A stretch of 64,000 nucleotides of DNA, from positions 390,876-454,875 of the forward strand of contig NZ_JAUEMJ010000005.1 in assembly GCF_030403505.1 (NCBI RefSeq). The letters are read 5' to 3'. The position numbers and the translations under genes are program-made. Below, one piece after another: positions 35,705-44,047 of this stretch. Positions within the stretch are counted from its first letter, which is position 1. Each line of letters opens with the position of its first letter. The notes under the pieces are model-generated. The model did not search any database and was not told the origin of the DNA. It saw nothing but the letters and a program-made list of their open reading frames with translations. This stretch comes from Glycomyces tritici (GTDB lineage Bacteria; Actinomycetota; Actinomycetes; Mycobacteriales; Micromonosporaceae).

Positions 35705-37207
35705 ATGTCAATGCACATCGAAAGCCGTCCGCGGCGCAGACGGCGTCTGGCGACGGTGCTGGCCGCCGTCCTGAGCGGCGTGATCGCCGCGGCCGGGGCC
35801 TTCTTCGTCACGACCGGTGCGCAGGCGGTGGAAACCGGTGTCTGGTACCAGCTCGAGTCCCGGCACTCGGGGCTCGTCATGGGCATCCGCGGCGCCTCCA
35901 CCGCCAGCGGCGCCGAACTCGTCCAATGGGCCGCCAACGGTTCCCAGGACCAGCAGTTCCGCTTCGTGGACGCCGGCGGCGGCTACTTCAAGATCCAGGT
36001 GCGGCACTCCGGGATGGTCCTGGACGTGGCGGGCGCGAGCCGCGCCGACGGGGCCACCGTCCAGCAGTGGGGCGACGGCGGCACCGCCAACCAGCAGTGG
36101 AAGGTCACCGAGAGCGGCGGCTACGCCACGATCGTCAACCGCGCCTCCGGCAAGGCGCTCGACGTGTGGGGGCGGTCCACCGCCGAAGGCGCCCGCATCT
36201 CGCAGTACACGCCCAACGGCGCGGCCAACCAGCAGTGGGAGCTGACCCCGGCGGACGGCGCGGTGGAGGCCGACTTCGTGGTCGCCCTCGACGGCTCCGG
36301 CACCCACACCACCGTGCAGGCGGCCGTGAACGCCGCGCCCTCCGGCTCGACCATCCTCATCAAGCGGGGCACCTACAAGGGCAACGTCACCGTGCCCTCC
36401 TCCAAGACCGGGATCACCTTCATGGGGGCCACGGGCAACGCCGCCGACGTGGTCATCCACGACAACCGGTGCGCGAGCTGCAGCAACGGCTCCGGCGGGA
36501 CGTGGGGGACCAGCGGCAGCGCGAGCGTGCTCCTGCAGGGCGCGAACTTCACCGCCGAGGACCTGACCTTCGCGAACACCTACGACGAGGCCGCGAACGG
36601 CAGCAGCCAGGCCGTCGCCGTCAAGGTCCAGGGCGACCGCATGGTCTTCGACAACGTCCGCTTCCTCGGCAACCAGGACACGCTCCTGACCGACTCCCCT
36701 TCGGCCGCAACGGTCTCGCGGCAGTACTACCACAACTGCTACGTGGAGGGCGACGTCGACTTCATCTTCGGGCGCGGCACGGCCGTGTTCGACGACTGCC
36801 GCATCCACTCGCTCAACCGCGGCTCGACCTCGAACAACGGCTACGTGACCGCCGCGAGCACCGAGATCAGCAACCGGTACGGCCTGCTGTTCTACCAGTG
36901 CGACATGACCAGCAACGCCCCGTCGAACTCGGTCTACCTCGGGCGGCCCTGGCCCGCAGGCGGTTCCACGACCGCACGCGGCCAGGTCCTCTACCGCGAA
37001 TCCAACCTCGGCGACCACTTCCGCGACGACCCGTGGACCGACATGTCGGGTCTGAGCTGGCGTGACGCCCGCTTGAGCGAGTACGAGAACTACGGCCCGG
37101 GCGCGGGCGTGAATGGCAACCGCCCGCAGATGTCCGATGCCGACGCCTTGAACTACGAACCCGTCGACTACCTGCGGGGCACCGACGGCTGGAACCCGAT
37201 CCGCTGA
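35705..37207 (+). CDS. Secreted pectinesterase with N-terminal ricin-type beta-trefoil lectin domain
   Basis: 500 aa from ATG 35705, seven bases after GGAG. The signal region has several arginines before a hydrophobic core ending TTGAQA. Residues about 45-180 form a ricin-B/CBM13 trefoil with repeated QQW motifs. The C-terminal about 310 residues are a CE8 pectin methylesterase beta-helix: GNQDTLLT, DVDFIFG and LGRPWPAGG supply the Gln, Asp and Arg site residues. The family GxYxE segment reads GTYKG here. Demethylates homogalacturonan outside the cell, preparing it for pectate lyases such as the one at 37916. Confidence 0.92.
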   Translation: MSMHIESRPRRRRRLATVLAAVLSGVIAAAGAFFVTTGAQAVETGVWYQLESRHSGLVMGIRGASTASGAELVQWAANGSQDQQFRFVDAGGGYFKIQVRHSGMVLDVAGASRADGATVQQWGDGGTANQQWKVTESGGYATIVNRASGKALDVWGRSTAEGARISQYTPNGAANQQWELTPADGAVEADFVVALDGSGTHTTVQAAVNAAPSGSTILIKRGTYKGNVTVPSSKTGITFMGATGNAADVVIHDNRCASCSNGSGGTWGTSGSASVLLQGANFTAEDLTFANTYDEAANGSSQAVAVKVQGDRMVFDNVRFLGNQDTLLTDSPSAATVSRQYYHNCYVEGDVDFIFGRGTAVFDDCRIHSLNRGSTSNNGYVTAASTEISNRYGLLFYQCDMTSNAPSNSVYLGRPWPAGGSTTARGQVLYRESNLGDHFRDDPWTDMSGLSWRDARLSEYENYGPGAGVNGNRPQMSDADALNYEPVDYLRGTDGWNPIR

Positions 37208-37217
37208 CCTGAGCACC

Positions 37218-37252
37218 GAACGCGGCCCGTCCGATCCGGACGGGCCGCGTTC
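37218..37252 (+). terminator. Strong hairpin after the pectinesterase gene
   Basis: Perfect 16-bp arms (GAACGCGGCCCGTCCG and its complement) with a 3-nt loop, without a U tract. Confidence 0.7.
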
Positions 37253-37378
37253 GCGCGCCGAACCGGCACGGATTTCTGCGCCGAACCGCGCCGCCCGGCT
37301 GCGCCCGGTGGTTGTCTGGAGGCACCGCCGACAGCCACGAGCCGGGACGCGCAGCGCCCGGGCGACAAGGAGCAGAGC

Positions 37379-37849
37379 ATGTCCAAACCGAAACCGATAC
37401 CCGACGAGTACCCGCGTGTGACGCCGTACCTGCACGTCCAGGGCGCGGCCGAGGCCATCGAGTTCTACAAGACCGTGCTCGGCGCGGGCGAGCGGGGCCG
37501 CATGGCCGGCCGCGACGGCACCGGCGTCGGCCACGCCGAGCTCGAGATCGGCGACTCGATGATCATGCTGTCCGACGAGGCGCCCGAGATGGACGCGTAC
37601 GCCCCCGGGCACTTCGGCGGTACACCCGTGTCGCTCCACGTGTACGTCGAGGACGTCGACGCGGTCTTCGCCGCGGCCCTCGCCGCCGGCGCGAAGTCCC
37701 TCAGCGAGGTCACCGACCAGTTCTACGGGGACCGGTCCGGCACCTTCGAGGACCCGTGGGGCCACAAGTGGCACGTCTCCAGCCACATCGAGGACGTCCT
37801 TCCCGAGGAGATGGAGCGCCGCGCCGCCGCGCAGGCCCAGCAGGGCTGA
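37379..37849 (+). CDS. VOC-superfamily (PhnB/glyoxalase-like) protein
   Basis: 156 aa. Two beta-alpha-beta-beta-beta modules of the VOC fold: VTPYLHVQGAAEAIEFYKTV and later VSLHVYVEDVDAVFAAAL. The C-terminal DRSGTFEDPWGHKWHV is typical of the PhnB-like subgroup. The first module's HAELEIGDS and the C-terminal E/H positions could hold a metal. Enzymatic function cannot be assigned. Stands alone between two terminators. Confidence 0.85.
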   Translation: MSKPKPIPDEYPRVTPYLHVQGAAEAIEFYKTVLGAGERGRMAGRDGTGVGHAELEIGDSMIMLSDEAPEMDAYAPGHFGGTPVSLHVYVEDVDAVFAAALAAGAKSLSEVTDQFYGDRSGTFEDPWGHKWHVSSHIEDVLPEEMERRAAAQAQQG

Positions 37850-37871
37850 CCGCAGCCCGGGCGCAGCGAGG

Positions 37872-37903
37872 GGCGGCCCGTCCGGAATCCCGGACGGGCC
37901 GCC
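37872..37903. terminator. Bidirectional terminator-like hairpin
   Basis: Perfect 14-bp arms GGCGGCCCGTCCGG / CCGGACGGGCCGCC with AATC loop, between the convergent VOC and pectate lyase genes. Shares the core GGCCCGTCC with the hairpin at 37218. Confidence 0.7.
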
Positions 37904-37915
37904 TGGAATGCGGTC

Positions 37916-39517
37916 TTAGAGCGTCACCACCCGGCCGCCCAAGGTCACGACCAGCTTGCCGGTCGAGTCGAAGGACCAGCCCAGCGCGCCCGAGAAGTTC
38001 GCGCAGCGCGAGCCGTTCGAGCCCGACCAGAACTGGTTCGAGCCGTCCGAGTTCCCGCTGATGCTGTCGTTCGTGCCGCCGCTGAAGAAGCACGACGTGT
38101 TGTTGCGGAACACGTGCGAGCCCGAGCTGAACTGGAAGTTCCGCTCCTCGCTGTCGATGCTCAGGTTGTTCGACATCGTGATCGAACCCGGGTTGGAGTT
38201 GAACGTGAACCCGTGCTGGCCGTTGTCGAACGCGATGCTCCGCACCACCGTGTGGTTGATCGGCACGTTCTCGCCGCCCAGCTTGTACCCGTTGCGGTCG
38301 CCGTTGCTGTACACCGTGCCGTTGGAGAGGGTGCCGTTGCGGTACGACAGCGAGTCCTCGATCCGCACCGTCCCGATCGGGTCGTAGTCCGAGTACGTGT
38401 AGAGGTCCCAGCCGTCGTCAGCGTTGTTGTGCGCCACCGCGTACCGGAAGACGTTCCCCGGCCCCACGGTGAGCTTCGCGGCGAACCCGTCGGCGTCCTC
38501 CCCGTCGGAGTCGGCGTTGTCGTGCGACTCGGCGCTGATGATGAGGTTGTTCGCCGGCCACGAGGCCGTGGTGCTGGTCGAGGACTGGCGCGAGAGTTGG
38601 ACCCCGCTGTCGCGGTTGTAGCGGGTGAGCGTGCGCTCCAGGATGTTGTTGCTGCCGCTCACGAAGATGCCGTTGTCACCGGCGCGCTCCACCGTGAGCC
38701 CCTTGAGGTGCCAGTAGTTCGCGTACAGCGCCAGACCCCGGTTCGCCGACGCCTCGGACTGCGCCGAGAAGTTCAGCACCGGCCGCTCGCCCGGGTAGGC
38801 CGCGAGCGTCGTGCGGGCGCTCGAGGAACCGCTGTCCTGGTCGATGACCACGGTCGAGGAGTAGTTGTACGTGCCCCCTCGCATGTAGATGGTCCCGCCC
38901 GCGTTCACCCGGCTCAGCGCCGAGGCCAGCGTGGTCGGGCTCGCCTCCGTGCCCGCGGCCGAGTCGGACCCGCCGGGGGCCACGTAGATCGCGTTCCCGG
39001 CGGGCGGCGGGGTCGTGGGCCCGGTGCCGCCGACCTCGAAGTCCAGGGAGTCGATGTTGGCGAGGCCGTCGCCGCTCGTGGCGGTGAGGCGGATCGTGTT
39101 GGTGCCGGCGTTGACCGGCACGGTCAGGGTCTTGGTGGACCAGGTGGTCCACGACCCGGTGCCGCCGAAGGCGCTGGCGGACTGGGCGACCGAGCCGTTG
39201 ACGGTGATGTCGGCGGCGCGGGTGGCGGTGGTGCCGTTGGCGTACCGGATGCCAAGGGTGGCGGTGCCCGCGCTGGCCGCGTTCACCGTGAACTGGGCCG
39301 TGGCCCCTGTCGCGTTGGGGGTGTTGCAGAACCCGCTGCCGGAGTACCCGGCGTTGTTCGAGTCGATGGTGCCGGAGCACGTGGCCGGCGAGGTCTCGGC
39401 CTCGTACCGGACGGGGGCGGCGGAGGCGGCGTTCATGGCGACCAGGGTGGCCGCGGTGGCGATGATGCCGGCGAACCCGGCCACGAGTGCGGTGCGCACG
39501 CTTCTTCGACGAGACAT
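37916..39517 (-). CDS. Secreted PL9-type pectate lyase with N-terminal carbohydrate-binding module
   Basis: 533 aa from ATG 39517 (AAGGGAAG upstream). A signal peptide ends near NAASA. Residues about 35-165 form a CBM35/CBM6-like beta-sandwich (RYEAETSPATCSGT start, GDGLANIDSLDFEV end), followed by a TTPPP linker. The catalytic part is a right-handed parallel beta-helix with the PL9 segments LERTLTRYNRDSGVQLSR, SHDNADSDGEDADGFAAKL and NADDGWDLYTYSDYDPIG, which carry the acidic calcium ligands. Cleaves demethylated pectin by beta-elimination. Confidence 0.9.
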   Translation of the reverse strand: MSRRRSVRTALVAGFAGIIATAATLVAMNAASAAPVRYEAETSPATCSGTIDSNNAGYSGSGFCNTPNATGATAQFTVNAASAGTATLGIRYANGTTATRAADITVNGSVAQSASAFGGTGSWTTWSTKTLTVPVNAGTNTIRLTATSGDGLANIDSLDFEVGGTGPTTPPPAGNAIYVAPGGSDSAAGTEASPTTLASALSRVNAGGTIYMRGGTYNYSSTVVIDQDSGSSSARTTLAAYPGERPVLNFSAQSEASANRGLALYANYWHLKGLTVERAGDNGIFVSGSNNILERTLTRYNRDSGVQLSRQSSTSTTASWPANNLIISAESHDNADSDGEDADGFAAKLTVGPGNVFRYAVAHNNADDGWDLYTYSDYDPIGTVRIEDSLSYRNGTLSNGTVYSNGDRNGYKLGGENVPINHTVVRSIAFDNGQHGFTFNSNPGSITMSNNLSIDSEERNFQFSSGSHVFRNNTSCFFSGGTNDSISGNSDGSNQFWSGSNGSRCANFSGALGWSFDSTGKLVVTLGGRVVTL

Positions 39518-39616
39518 GTTGCTTCCCTTCGCAACTTCGTTGTCGCTCCATCTATTGACGGCTCGGAGGCTTCACCGGGCCGGAGGTGTGAGGGCCTCCG
39601 GGCCCGTCCGATCAAA

Positions 39617-39634
39617 GATCGAAATGTTTCGATC
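39617..39634. promoter_or_regulatory. 18-bp operator GATCGAAA-TG-TTTCGATC
   Basis: Perfect 8-bp arms around TG in the 329-bp divergent region between the PL9 lyase and the GH5 cellulase. It is 100 bp from the lyase start. A further stem (39577-39605) lies in the presumed lyase 5' UTR. CGAAA...TTTCG dyads are common for LacI-type regulators of polysaccharide genes; the regulator is not identified. Confidence 0.55.
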
Positions 39635-39733
39635 AATCGGTTGCCATGAGCGTATGGAAAGGGCTTTCTTCTGTCAAGTGCGCAAATCAGGCATTCTCGA
39701 TCCGCCTGCGCGAGCGCTCCGGAAACTCTTTCT

Positions 39734-39771
39734 TGGGAGCGATTGACAAAGTTGAGTGTCCCAACTTAATG
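39734..39771 (+). promoter_or_regulatory. Cellulase promoter: TTGACA with an inverted repeat in the spacer
   Basis: TTGACA at 39743-39748 and CTTAAT/TTAATG around 39765-39771 give 16-17 bp spacing. The spacer is the inverted repeat AAGTTG-N7-CAACTT (39749-39767). Directly before the -35 is TGGGAGCG (39734-39741), identical to one arm of the known CebR cellulose-operon operator TGGGAGCGCTCCCA. Control by cello-oligosaccharide is inferred only. Confidence 0.5.
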
Positions 39772-39846
39772 TGGTATCGAGGATGTTCGATGGCTTCTCG
39801 CGATCGCGCGTCCCACCCGGCAGTCATAGTGGACAAAAGGAGTGCC

Positions 39847-41913
39847 ATGCAAGGGGTCAAGCGACGAACCCGCAGGTGGATAGCCCTGGTGATGATGGCG
39901 GTCGCCACTATGGCGGCCGGACTCGGCATCCTCGTCCCCTCGGTCGCGTACGCGGCCGAAGGGTGCAAAGTGGATTACAAGGTCGCCAGCCAGTGGGGCG
40001 GGGGCTTCACCGGCGACGTCAAGATCACCAACCTCGGCGACGCGATCAACGGCTGGTCCCTCGCGTGGACCTTCCCCAACGGCCAGCGCGTCACCCAGGT
40101 CTGGAACGCCACCACCACCAACGCCGGCGACCAGGTCACCGCCAAGAACATGGGCTACAACGGCGCCATCGCCACCAACGGCTCGGTCTCCTTCGGCTTC
40201 AACGGCTCCTGGTCCGGCTCCAACGGCGTGCCCACCGAGTTCAAACTCAACGGCGCCGTCTGCACCGGCACCGTCGGCGAGCCCAGCACGCCGCCCACCT
40301 CCACGCCGCCCCCCACCGGCGGCGCGACCGCCATGGAGACCGTCGCGGCCATGGAGCCGGGCTGGAACCTCGGCAACACCCTCGACTCCGTCGGCGCCGA
40401 CGAGACCGCCTGGGGCAACCCGCGCGTCACCCAGGCGCTGGTCGACAACATCGCCGCCCAGGGCTATAACAGCATCCGCATCCCCATCACCTGGGACAAC
40501 CACCAGTCCAAGACCGCGCCGTACGCCGTCGAGGACGCCTACCTCGACCGCGTCGAAGAGGTCGTCGGCTACGCGCTCAACGCCGACCTGCACGTCCTCA
40601 TCAACATCCACCACGACTCGTGGATCTGGATGGCGGACATGAACACCAACCGCACGGTCGTCGAGGCCCGCTACGAGGCCATCTGGACCGAGCTGGCGAC
40701 CCGCTTCCGCGACGCGCCGCCGGAGGTCCTGTTCGAGAGCGTCAACGAGCCGCAGTTCAACAATGTGGACGACGCGACCGCCGAGGCCCTCCTGGACGAC
40801 CTCAACGTGCAGTTCCACGAGATCGTGCGCGGCTCCGGCGGCGGCAACGCCACCCGCGTGCTCGTGCTGCCGACCCTGCACACCAGCGCCGACCAGGACC
40901 ACCTGGACGCGCTGAGCACCACGATCGCCTCGCTGGACGACGAGAACATCGCCGCGACCGTCCACTTCTACGGCTTCTGGCCGTTCAGCGTGAACGTCGC
41001 GGGCTACACGAAGTTCAACGCCGAGGTCCAGGCGGACATCGAGGGGTACTTCAACCGGGCCTACAACGAGTTCGTCGCGAACGACATCCCGGTGATCGTC
41101 GGCGAGTGGGGCCTCCTGGGCTTCGACGCCCACACCGGCACCGTCGAGCAGGGCGAGAAGCTGAAGTTCTTCGAGTACGTCGGCTACTACGCCAGGCAGA
41201 AGGGCCTCACCCTCCAGCTGTGGGACAACGGACAGCACTTCGACCGGGCCACCTACCAGTGGCGCGACGCCGAGCTCTACAACATGATGAAGGCCAGCTG
41301 GAGCACCCGCTCGGGCACGGCCTCCACGGACCAGGTGTACGTGGCGAAGGCGGGCGCCGTCGCCGACGTCTCCCTGACCCTGAACCTGAACGGCACCACG
41401 TTCCAGGGCCTGCGCCTGGGCACCCAGAACCTGGTGCAGGGCACCGACTACACGATCTCGGGCTCCACGCTCACGATCAAGGCGAGCAGGCTCACCAGCC
41501 TCCTCGGCGACCGCAGCTACGGGGTCAAGGCGAACCTGCACGCGGTGTTCTCGCAAGGGGTGCCGTGGCGGATCAGCGTCATCTCCTACGACCAGCCCAC
41601 GATGTCGGCCGCGTCCGGCGCGTCGAGCACCTTCGCGATCCCGACCCAGTTCAAGGGCGACCAACTGGCGACCATGGAGGCGAAGTACGCGGACGGCACC
41701 AACGCCGGCCCGCAGAACTGGACCTCCTACAAGGAGTTCGCCCGCGCGTTCAGCCCCGACTACACCGCCGGCACGATCAGCCTGCCGACGGCGTTCTGGA
41801 ACGACGTCAACGACGGCCAGAAGGTCACGCTGACGTTCCACTTCTGGAGCGGCAAGACCGTCACCTACTACGTGACCGAATCCGGCGGCAACGTCACCGG
41901 CTCGCTCACCTGA
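39847..41913 (+). CDS. Secreted multidomain GH5 endoglucanase (CBM2-GH5-X2-CBM46-like)
   Basis: 688 aa from ATG 39847 after AAAAGGAG. The signal peptide ends near AYAAE. A CBM2 follows (about 36-135, with WGGGFTGDVKITN and WSLAWTFPNGQ), then a Pro/Thr linker. GH5 catalytic domain: ESVNEPQF holds the acid/base Glu and PVIVGEWGLLG the nucleophile; HHDSWIW lies between. Then comes an X2 Ig-like module (VYVAKAGAVADVSLTLNL) and a C-terminal CBM46-like module with TLTFHFWSGKTVTYY. GH5-X2-CBM46 is the known layout of GH5_4 endoglucanases/xyloglucanases. A terminator follows. Confidence 0.92.
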   Translation: MQGVKRRTRRWIALVMMAVATMAAGLGILVPSVAYAAEGCKVDYKVASQWGGGFTGDVKITNLGDAINGWSLAWTFPNGQRVTQVWNATTTNAGDQVTAKNMGYNGAIATNGSVSFGFNGSWSGSNGVPTEFKLNGAVCTGTVGEPSTPPTSTPPPTGGATAMETVAAMEPGWNLGNTLDSVGADETAWGNPRVTQALVDNIAAQGYNSIRIPITWDNHQSKTAPYAVEDAYLDRVEEVVGYALNADLHVLINIHHDSWIWMADMNTNRTVVEARYEAIWTELATRFRDAPPEVLFESVNEPQFNNVDDATAEALLDDLNVQFHEIVRGSGGGNATRVLVLPTLHTSADQDHLDALSTTIASLDDENIAATVHFYGFWPFSVNVAGYTKFNAEVQADIEGYFNRAYNEFVANDIPVIVGEWGLLGFDAHTGTVEQGEKLKFFEYVGYYARQKGLTLQLWDNGQHFDRATYQWRDAELYNMMKASWSTRSGTASTDQVYVAKAGAVADVSLTLNLNGTTFQGLRLGTQNLVQGTDYTISGSTLTIKASRLTSLLGDRSYGVKANLHAVFSQGVPWRISVISYDQPTMSAASGASSTFAIPTQFKGDQLATMEAKYADGTNAGPQNWTSYKEFARAFSPDYTAGTISLPTAFWNDVNDGQKVTLTFHFWSGKTVTYYVTESGGNVTGSLT

Positions 41914-41927
41914 CCTAGCGCAAAGGA

Positions 41928-41958
41928 GCGGCCCCGGCACGCGGCGTGCCGGGGCCGC
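41928..41958 (+). terminator. Terminator after the cellulase gene
   Basis: 13-bp arms GCGGCCCCGGCAC / GTGCCGGGGCCGC around GCGGC, followed by TTTGCG. Confidence 0.72.
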
Positions 41959-42098
41959 TTTGCGTTGCTCTGCAACCGGTTCGATACTTCAGGAAAAGCA
42001 TGGGAGCGGTGCAACTCCTGGCGTCGCATCGGCGTATTGATAGGTGACGATCCCCAACGTCCACAACGGCCTCGGCCGTCCTGACAACTGGAGACTGC

Positions 42099-42542
42099 AT
42101 GTCGATCCGATCATCGAAGCTCCTCGTCCGCGCCTGCACGGCGCTCGCCGCCGCGCTCCTGGCGGGCTTCGCACTGGCCCCCGGCGCGGCCCAGGCCGCA
42201 TCCGCCGGCACCGCGTTCTGGAAGGACCCCGACTCGATCTACAACGGCGGCCGCGCCGAGAGCTCGAGCTCGGGCGAGAACCTCGCACTGCTCGACTTCC
42301 GCGCCGACGGCTGGGGCACCCGCGCCCAGCTCCAAGTGAAGACCCTGGACCCGGCCGGGTACTGGTACTGGAAGAACACCGGCCCCGTCTGCTTCGACGA
42401 CACCAGCACGAGCAACTCCGCCGGCGGCATGACCGTCTGCGACAGCAACGTCGCCGAAGGGGCCAAGTACCGCATCCACATCTGGGCCTCCAGCGGCGGC
42501 ACCTACAAGTGGCACAACTACAGCGGCGAGATCACGGCCTAA
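42099..42542 (+). CDS. Small secreted protein, function unknown
   Basis: 147 aa from ATG 42099. The preceding sequence CAACTGGAGACTGC supplies a GGAG. A Sec signal peptide ends at GAAQA/AS. The mature part of about 112 residues is aromatic-rich with many Ser/Gly, and two cysteines (PVCFDD and TVCDSN) that could form a disulphide. It resembles small actinobacterial extracellular beta-sandwich proteins, but I recognise no family. No operon partner. Confidence 0.68.
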   Translation: MSIRSSKLLVRACTALAAALLAGFALAPGAAQAASAGTAFWKDPDSIYNGGRAESSSSGENLALLDFRADGWGTRAQLQVKTLDPAGYWYWKNTGPVCFDDTSTSNSAGGMTVCDSNVAEGAKYRIHIWASSGGTYKWHNYSGEITA

Positions 42543-42623
42543 GGCGATTGCGCTGAGCCGCGAAGCGGTTCGGAGCGGCCCTGGCGTTGGGGGCCAGGGC
42601 TGCACGCGGCGAGTGCCGCCGCC

Positions 42624-42959
42624 TCAGGGCTCACCGCAACCGAGCACCGCGTCGAGGAGCCCGGGGAAGACCGCATCGACCTCCATGCGGCGCAGCGTGT
42701 TCAAGCGGGAGGTGCCGGCGTAGCGCTGGCGGATGAGCCCGGCCTCGCGGAGCACGTTGAAGTGGTGGGTCGCGGTCGACTTGCTCACGGCGATGTCGAA
42801 GGTCCCGCAGGCGCGGTCCTCCCCGGAGTCGTAGAGCTCGCGCAGGATGCCGCGCCGCACCGGGTCCACGAGGGCCTCCAGCACCTGCTGGAGCGGCACG
42901 TCGCCGACCTCCGGGTGCACGGATGTCCGTCCCCGCTCCTGCTGTGCCGTCGCCATCAT
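42624..42959 (-). CDS. ArsR-type HTH transcriptional regulator
   Basis: 111 aa. Two adjacent ATGs lie at 42959 and 42956, and the second has the better spacing to GGGAGG. The winged HTH reads LVDPVRRGILRELYDSGED then VSKSTATHHFNVLREAGLI. The only cysteines are in RACGTF and LGCGEP, so a metal site is uncertain. Divergent from a quinone oxidoreductase gene over a dyad-rich promoter, so likely a local repressor. Confidence 0.88.
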   Translation of the reverse strand: MMATAQQERGRTSVHPEVGDVPLQQVLEALVDPVRRGILRELYDSGEDRACGTFDIAVSKSTATHHFNVLREAGLIRQRYAGTSRLNTLRRMEVDAVFPGLLDAVLGCGEP

Positions 42960-42999
42960 CGACCTCCCTGCTCCATCATACGATCCTCATCGAAGTATG

Positions 43000-43026
43000 A
43001 TCACGATCGAACTTCGATCACGATCG
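43000..43026. promoter_or_regulatory. ArsR operator region: perfect dyad inside a 17-bp direct repeat
   Basis: GATCGAA-C-TTCGATC (43005-43019) is a perfect dyad. It is embedded between two copies of ATCACGATCG (43000-43009 and 43017-43026, period 17). A further TCGAAG lies at 42990-42995. The cluster sits between the ArsR gene and the divergent oxidoreductase gene and is the likely repressor site. Confidence 0.6.
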
Positions 43027-43051
43027 TACCAATGAGTTGAAGGAGCAGGAC

Positions 43052-44044
43052 ATGGCGAAGACGGTGCGCTTCCACGAGTACGGCGGTCCCGACGTGCTGC
43101 GCGTCGAGGACGCCCCGGCGGGCGAGCCCGGCCCGGGCGAGGTGCTGGTGCGGATCGAGGCCGTGGGGCTGAACCGGGCCGAGGCGCTGTTCCGCAGCGG
43201 GGTGTACATCGAGCAGGCGCGGTCGTTCCCGGCCCGGCTGGGCGCCGAGGCCGCCGGGGTCGTCGAGTCGCTGGGCGAAGGGGTCACCGGTTTCCGTGCG
43301 GGCCAGGCCGTCAGCGTGATCCCGACCTTCTCGATGAACGACTACGGCGTGTACGCCGAGCGGGCCGTCGTCCCGGCCGCCTCGCTCATCGCCCGGCCTG
43401 ACTCGGTCGACGCCGTCGCGGGCGCTGCCGTGTGGATGCCGTACCTCACCGCCTACGGGGCGCTCGCCCAGGTCGGCGGCATGCGGCCCGGTGACACCGC
43501 CGTGATCACCGCGGCCTCCAGCAGCGTGGGGCTCGCCGCGATCCAGATCGCCAACCGCCTCGGCGCCGTCCCGATCGCGACCACCCGCTCGCAGTCCAAG
43601 AAGGATGCCCTCCTCAAGGCCGGTGCGGCCGACGTGATCGTGACCGACGAGGAGGACGTGACTGCGCGAGTCCTGGACCGCACCGGCGGGCGCGGCGCGG
43701 AGTTCGCCTTCGACGCCGTCGCCGGTTCCGGCGTCACCGCGCTCGCGAAGGCCGTCGCCCCCGACGGGACCCTGTTCCTCTACGGCGCGCTCTCGGGCGA
43801 GCCGACGCCCTACCCGGGCTTCGACCTGGGCATGCCCGCGCTGAACATGCGCACGTTCCTCGTGCACGAGACCACCCTCAACGCCGAGCGGCTGCGCACG
43901 GCCGCCGCTTTCATCGCCTCGGGCCTGCGGGACGGCGCGTTCACGCCCACGATCGACCGGGTGTTCGCGCTCGACGACATCGCCGAGGCCCACCGGCACA
44001 TGGAGCGCGGCGCCCAGTTCGGGAAGCTCGTCGCCGTCCCGTAG
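43052..44044 (+). CDS. Zinc-independent MDR-family quinone/alcohol oxidoreductase
   Basis: 330 aa from ATG 43052 after AAGGAG. The N-terminal GroES-like domain has the segment GLNRAEALFRSGVYIEQ in place of zinc-ligand cysteines. The Rossmann part has ITAASSSVGLAAIQIANRLGA, typical of NADPH:quinone reductases. No catalytic-zinc cysteine/histidine pattern is seen. Likely NADPH-dependent reduction of quinones or enals in electrophile stress, controlled by the divergent ArsR regulator. The gene ends 3 bp from the convergent LacI gene. Confidence 0.88.
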   Translation: MAKTVRFHEYGGPDVLRVEDAPAGEPGPGEVLVRIEAVGLNRAEALFRSGVYIEQARSFPARLGAEAAGVVESLGEGVTGFRAGQAVSVIPTFSMNDYGVYAERAVVPAASLIARPDSVDAVAGAAVWMPYLTAYGALAQVGGMRPGDTAVITAASSSVGLAAIQIANRLGAVPIATTRSQSKKDALLKAGAADVIVTDEEDVTARVLDRTGGRGAEFAFDAVAGSGVTALAKAVAPDGTLFLYGALSGEPTPYPGFDLGMPALNMRTFLVHETTLNAERLRTAAAFIASGLRDGAFTPTIDRVFALDDIAEAHRHMERGAQFGKLVAVP

Positions 44045-44047
44045 GGC

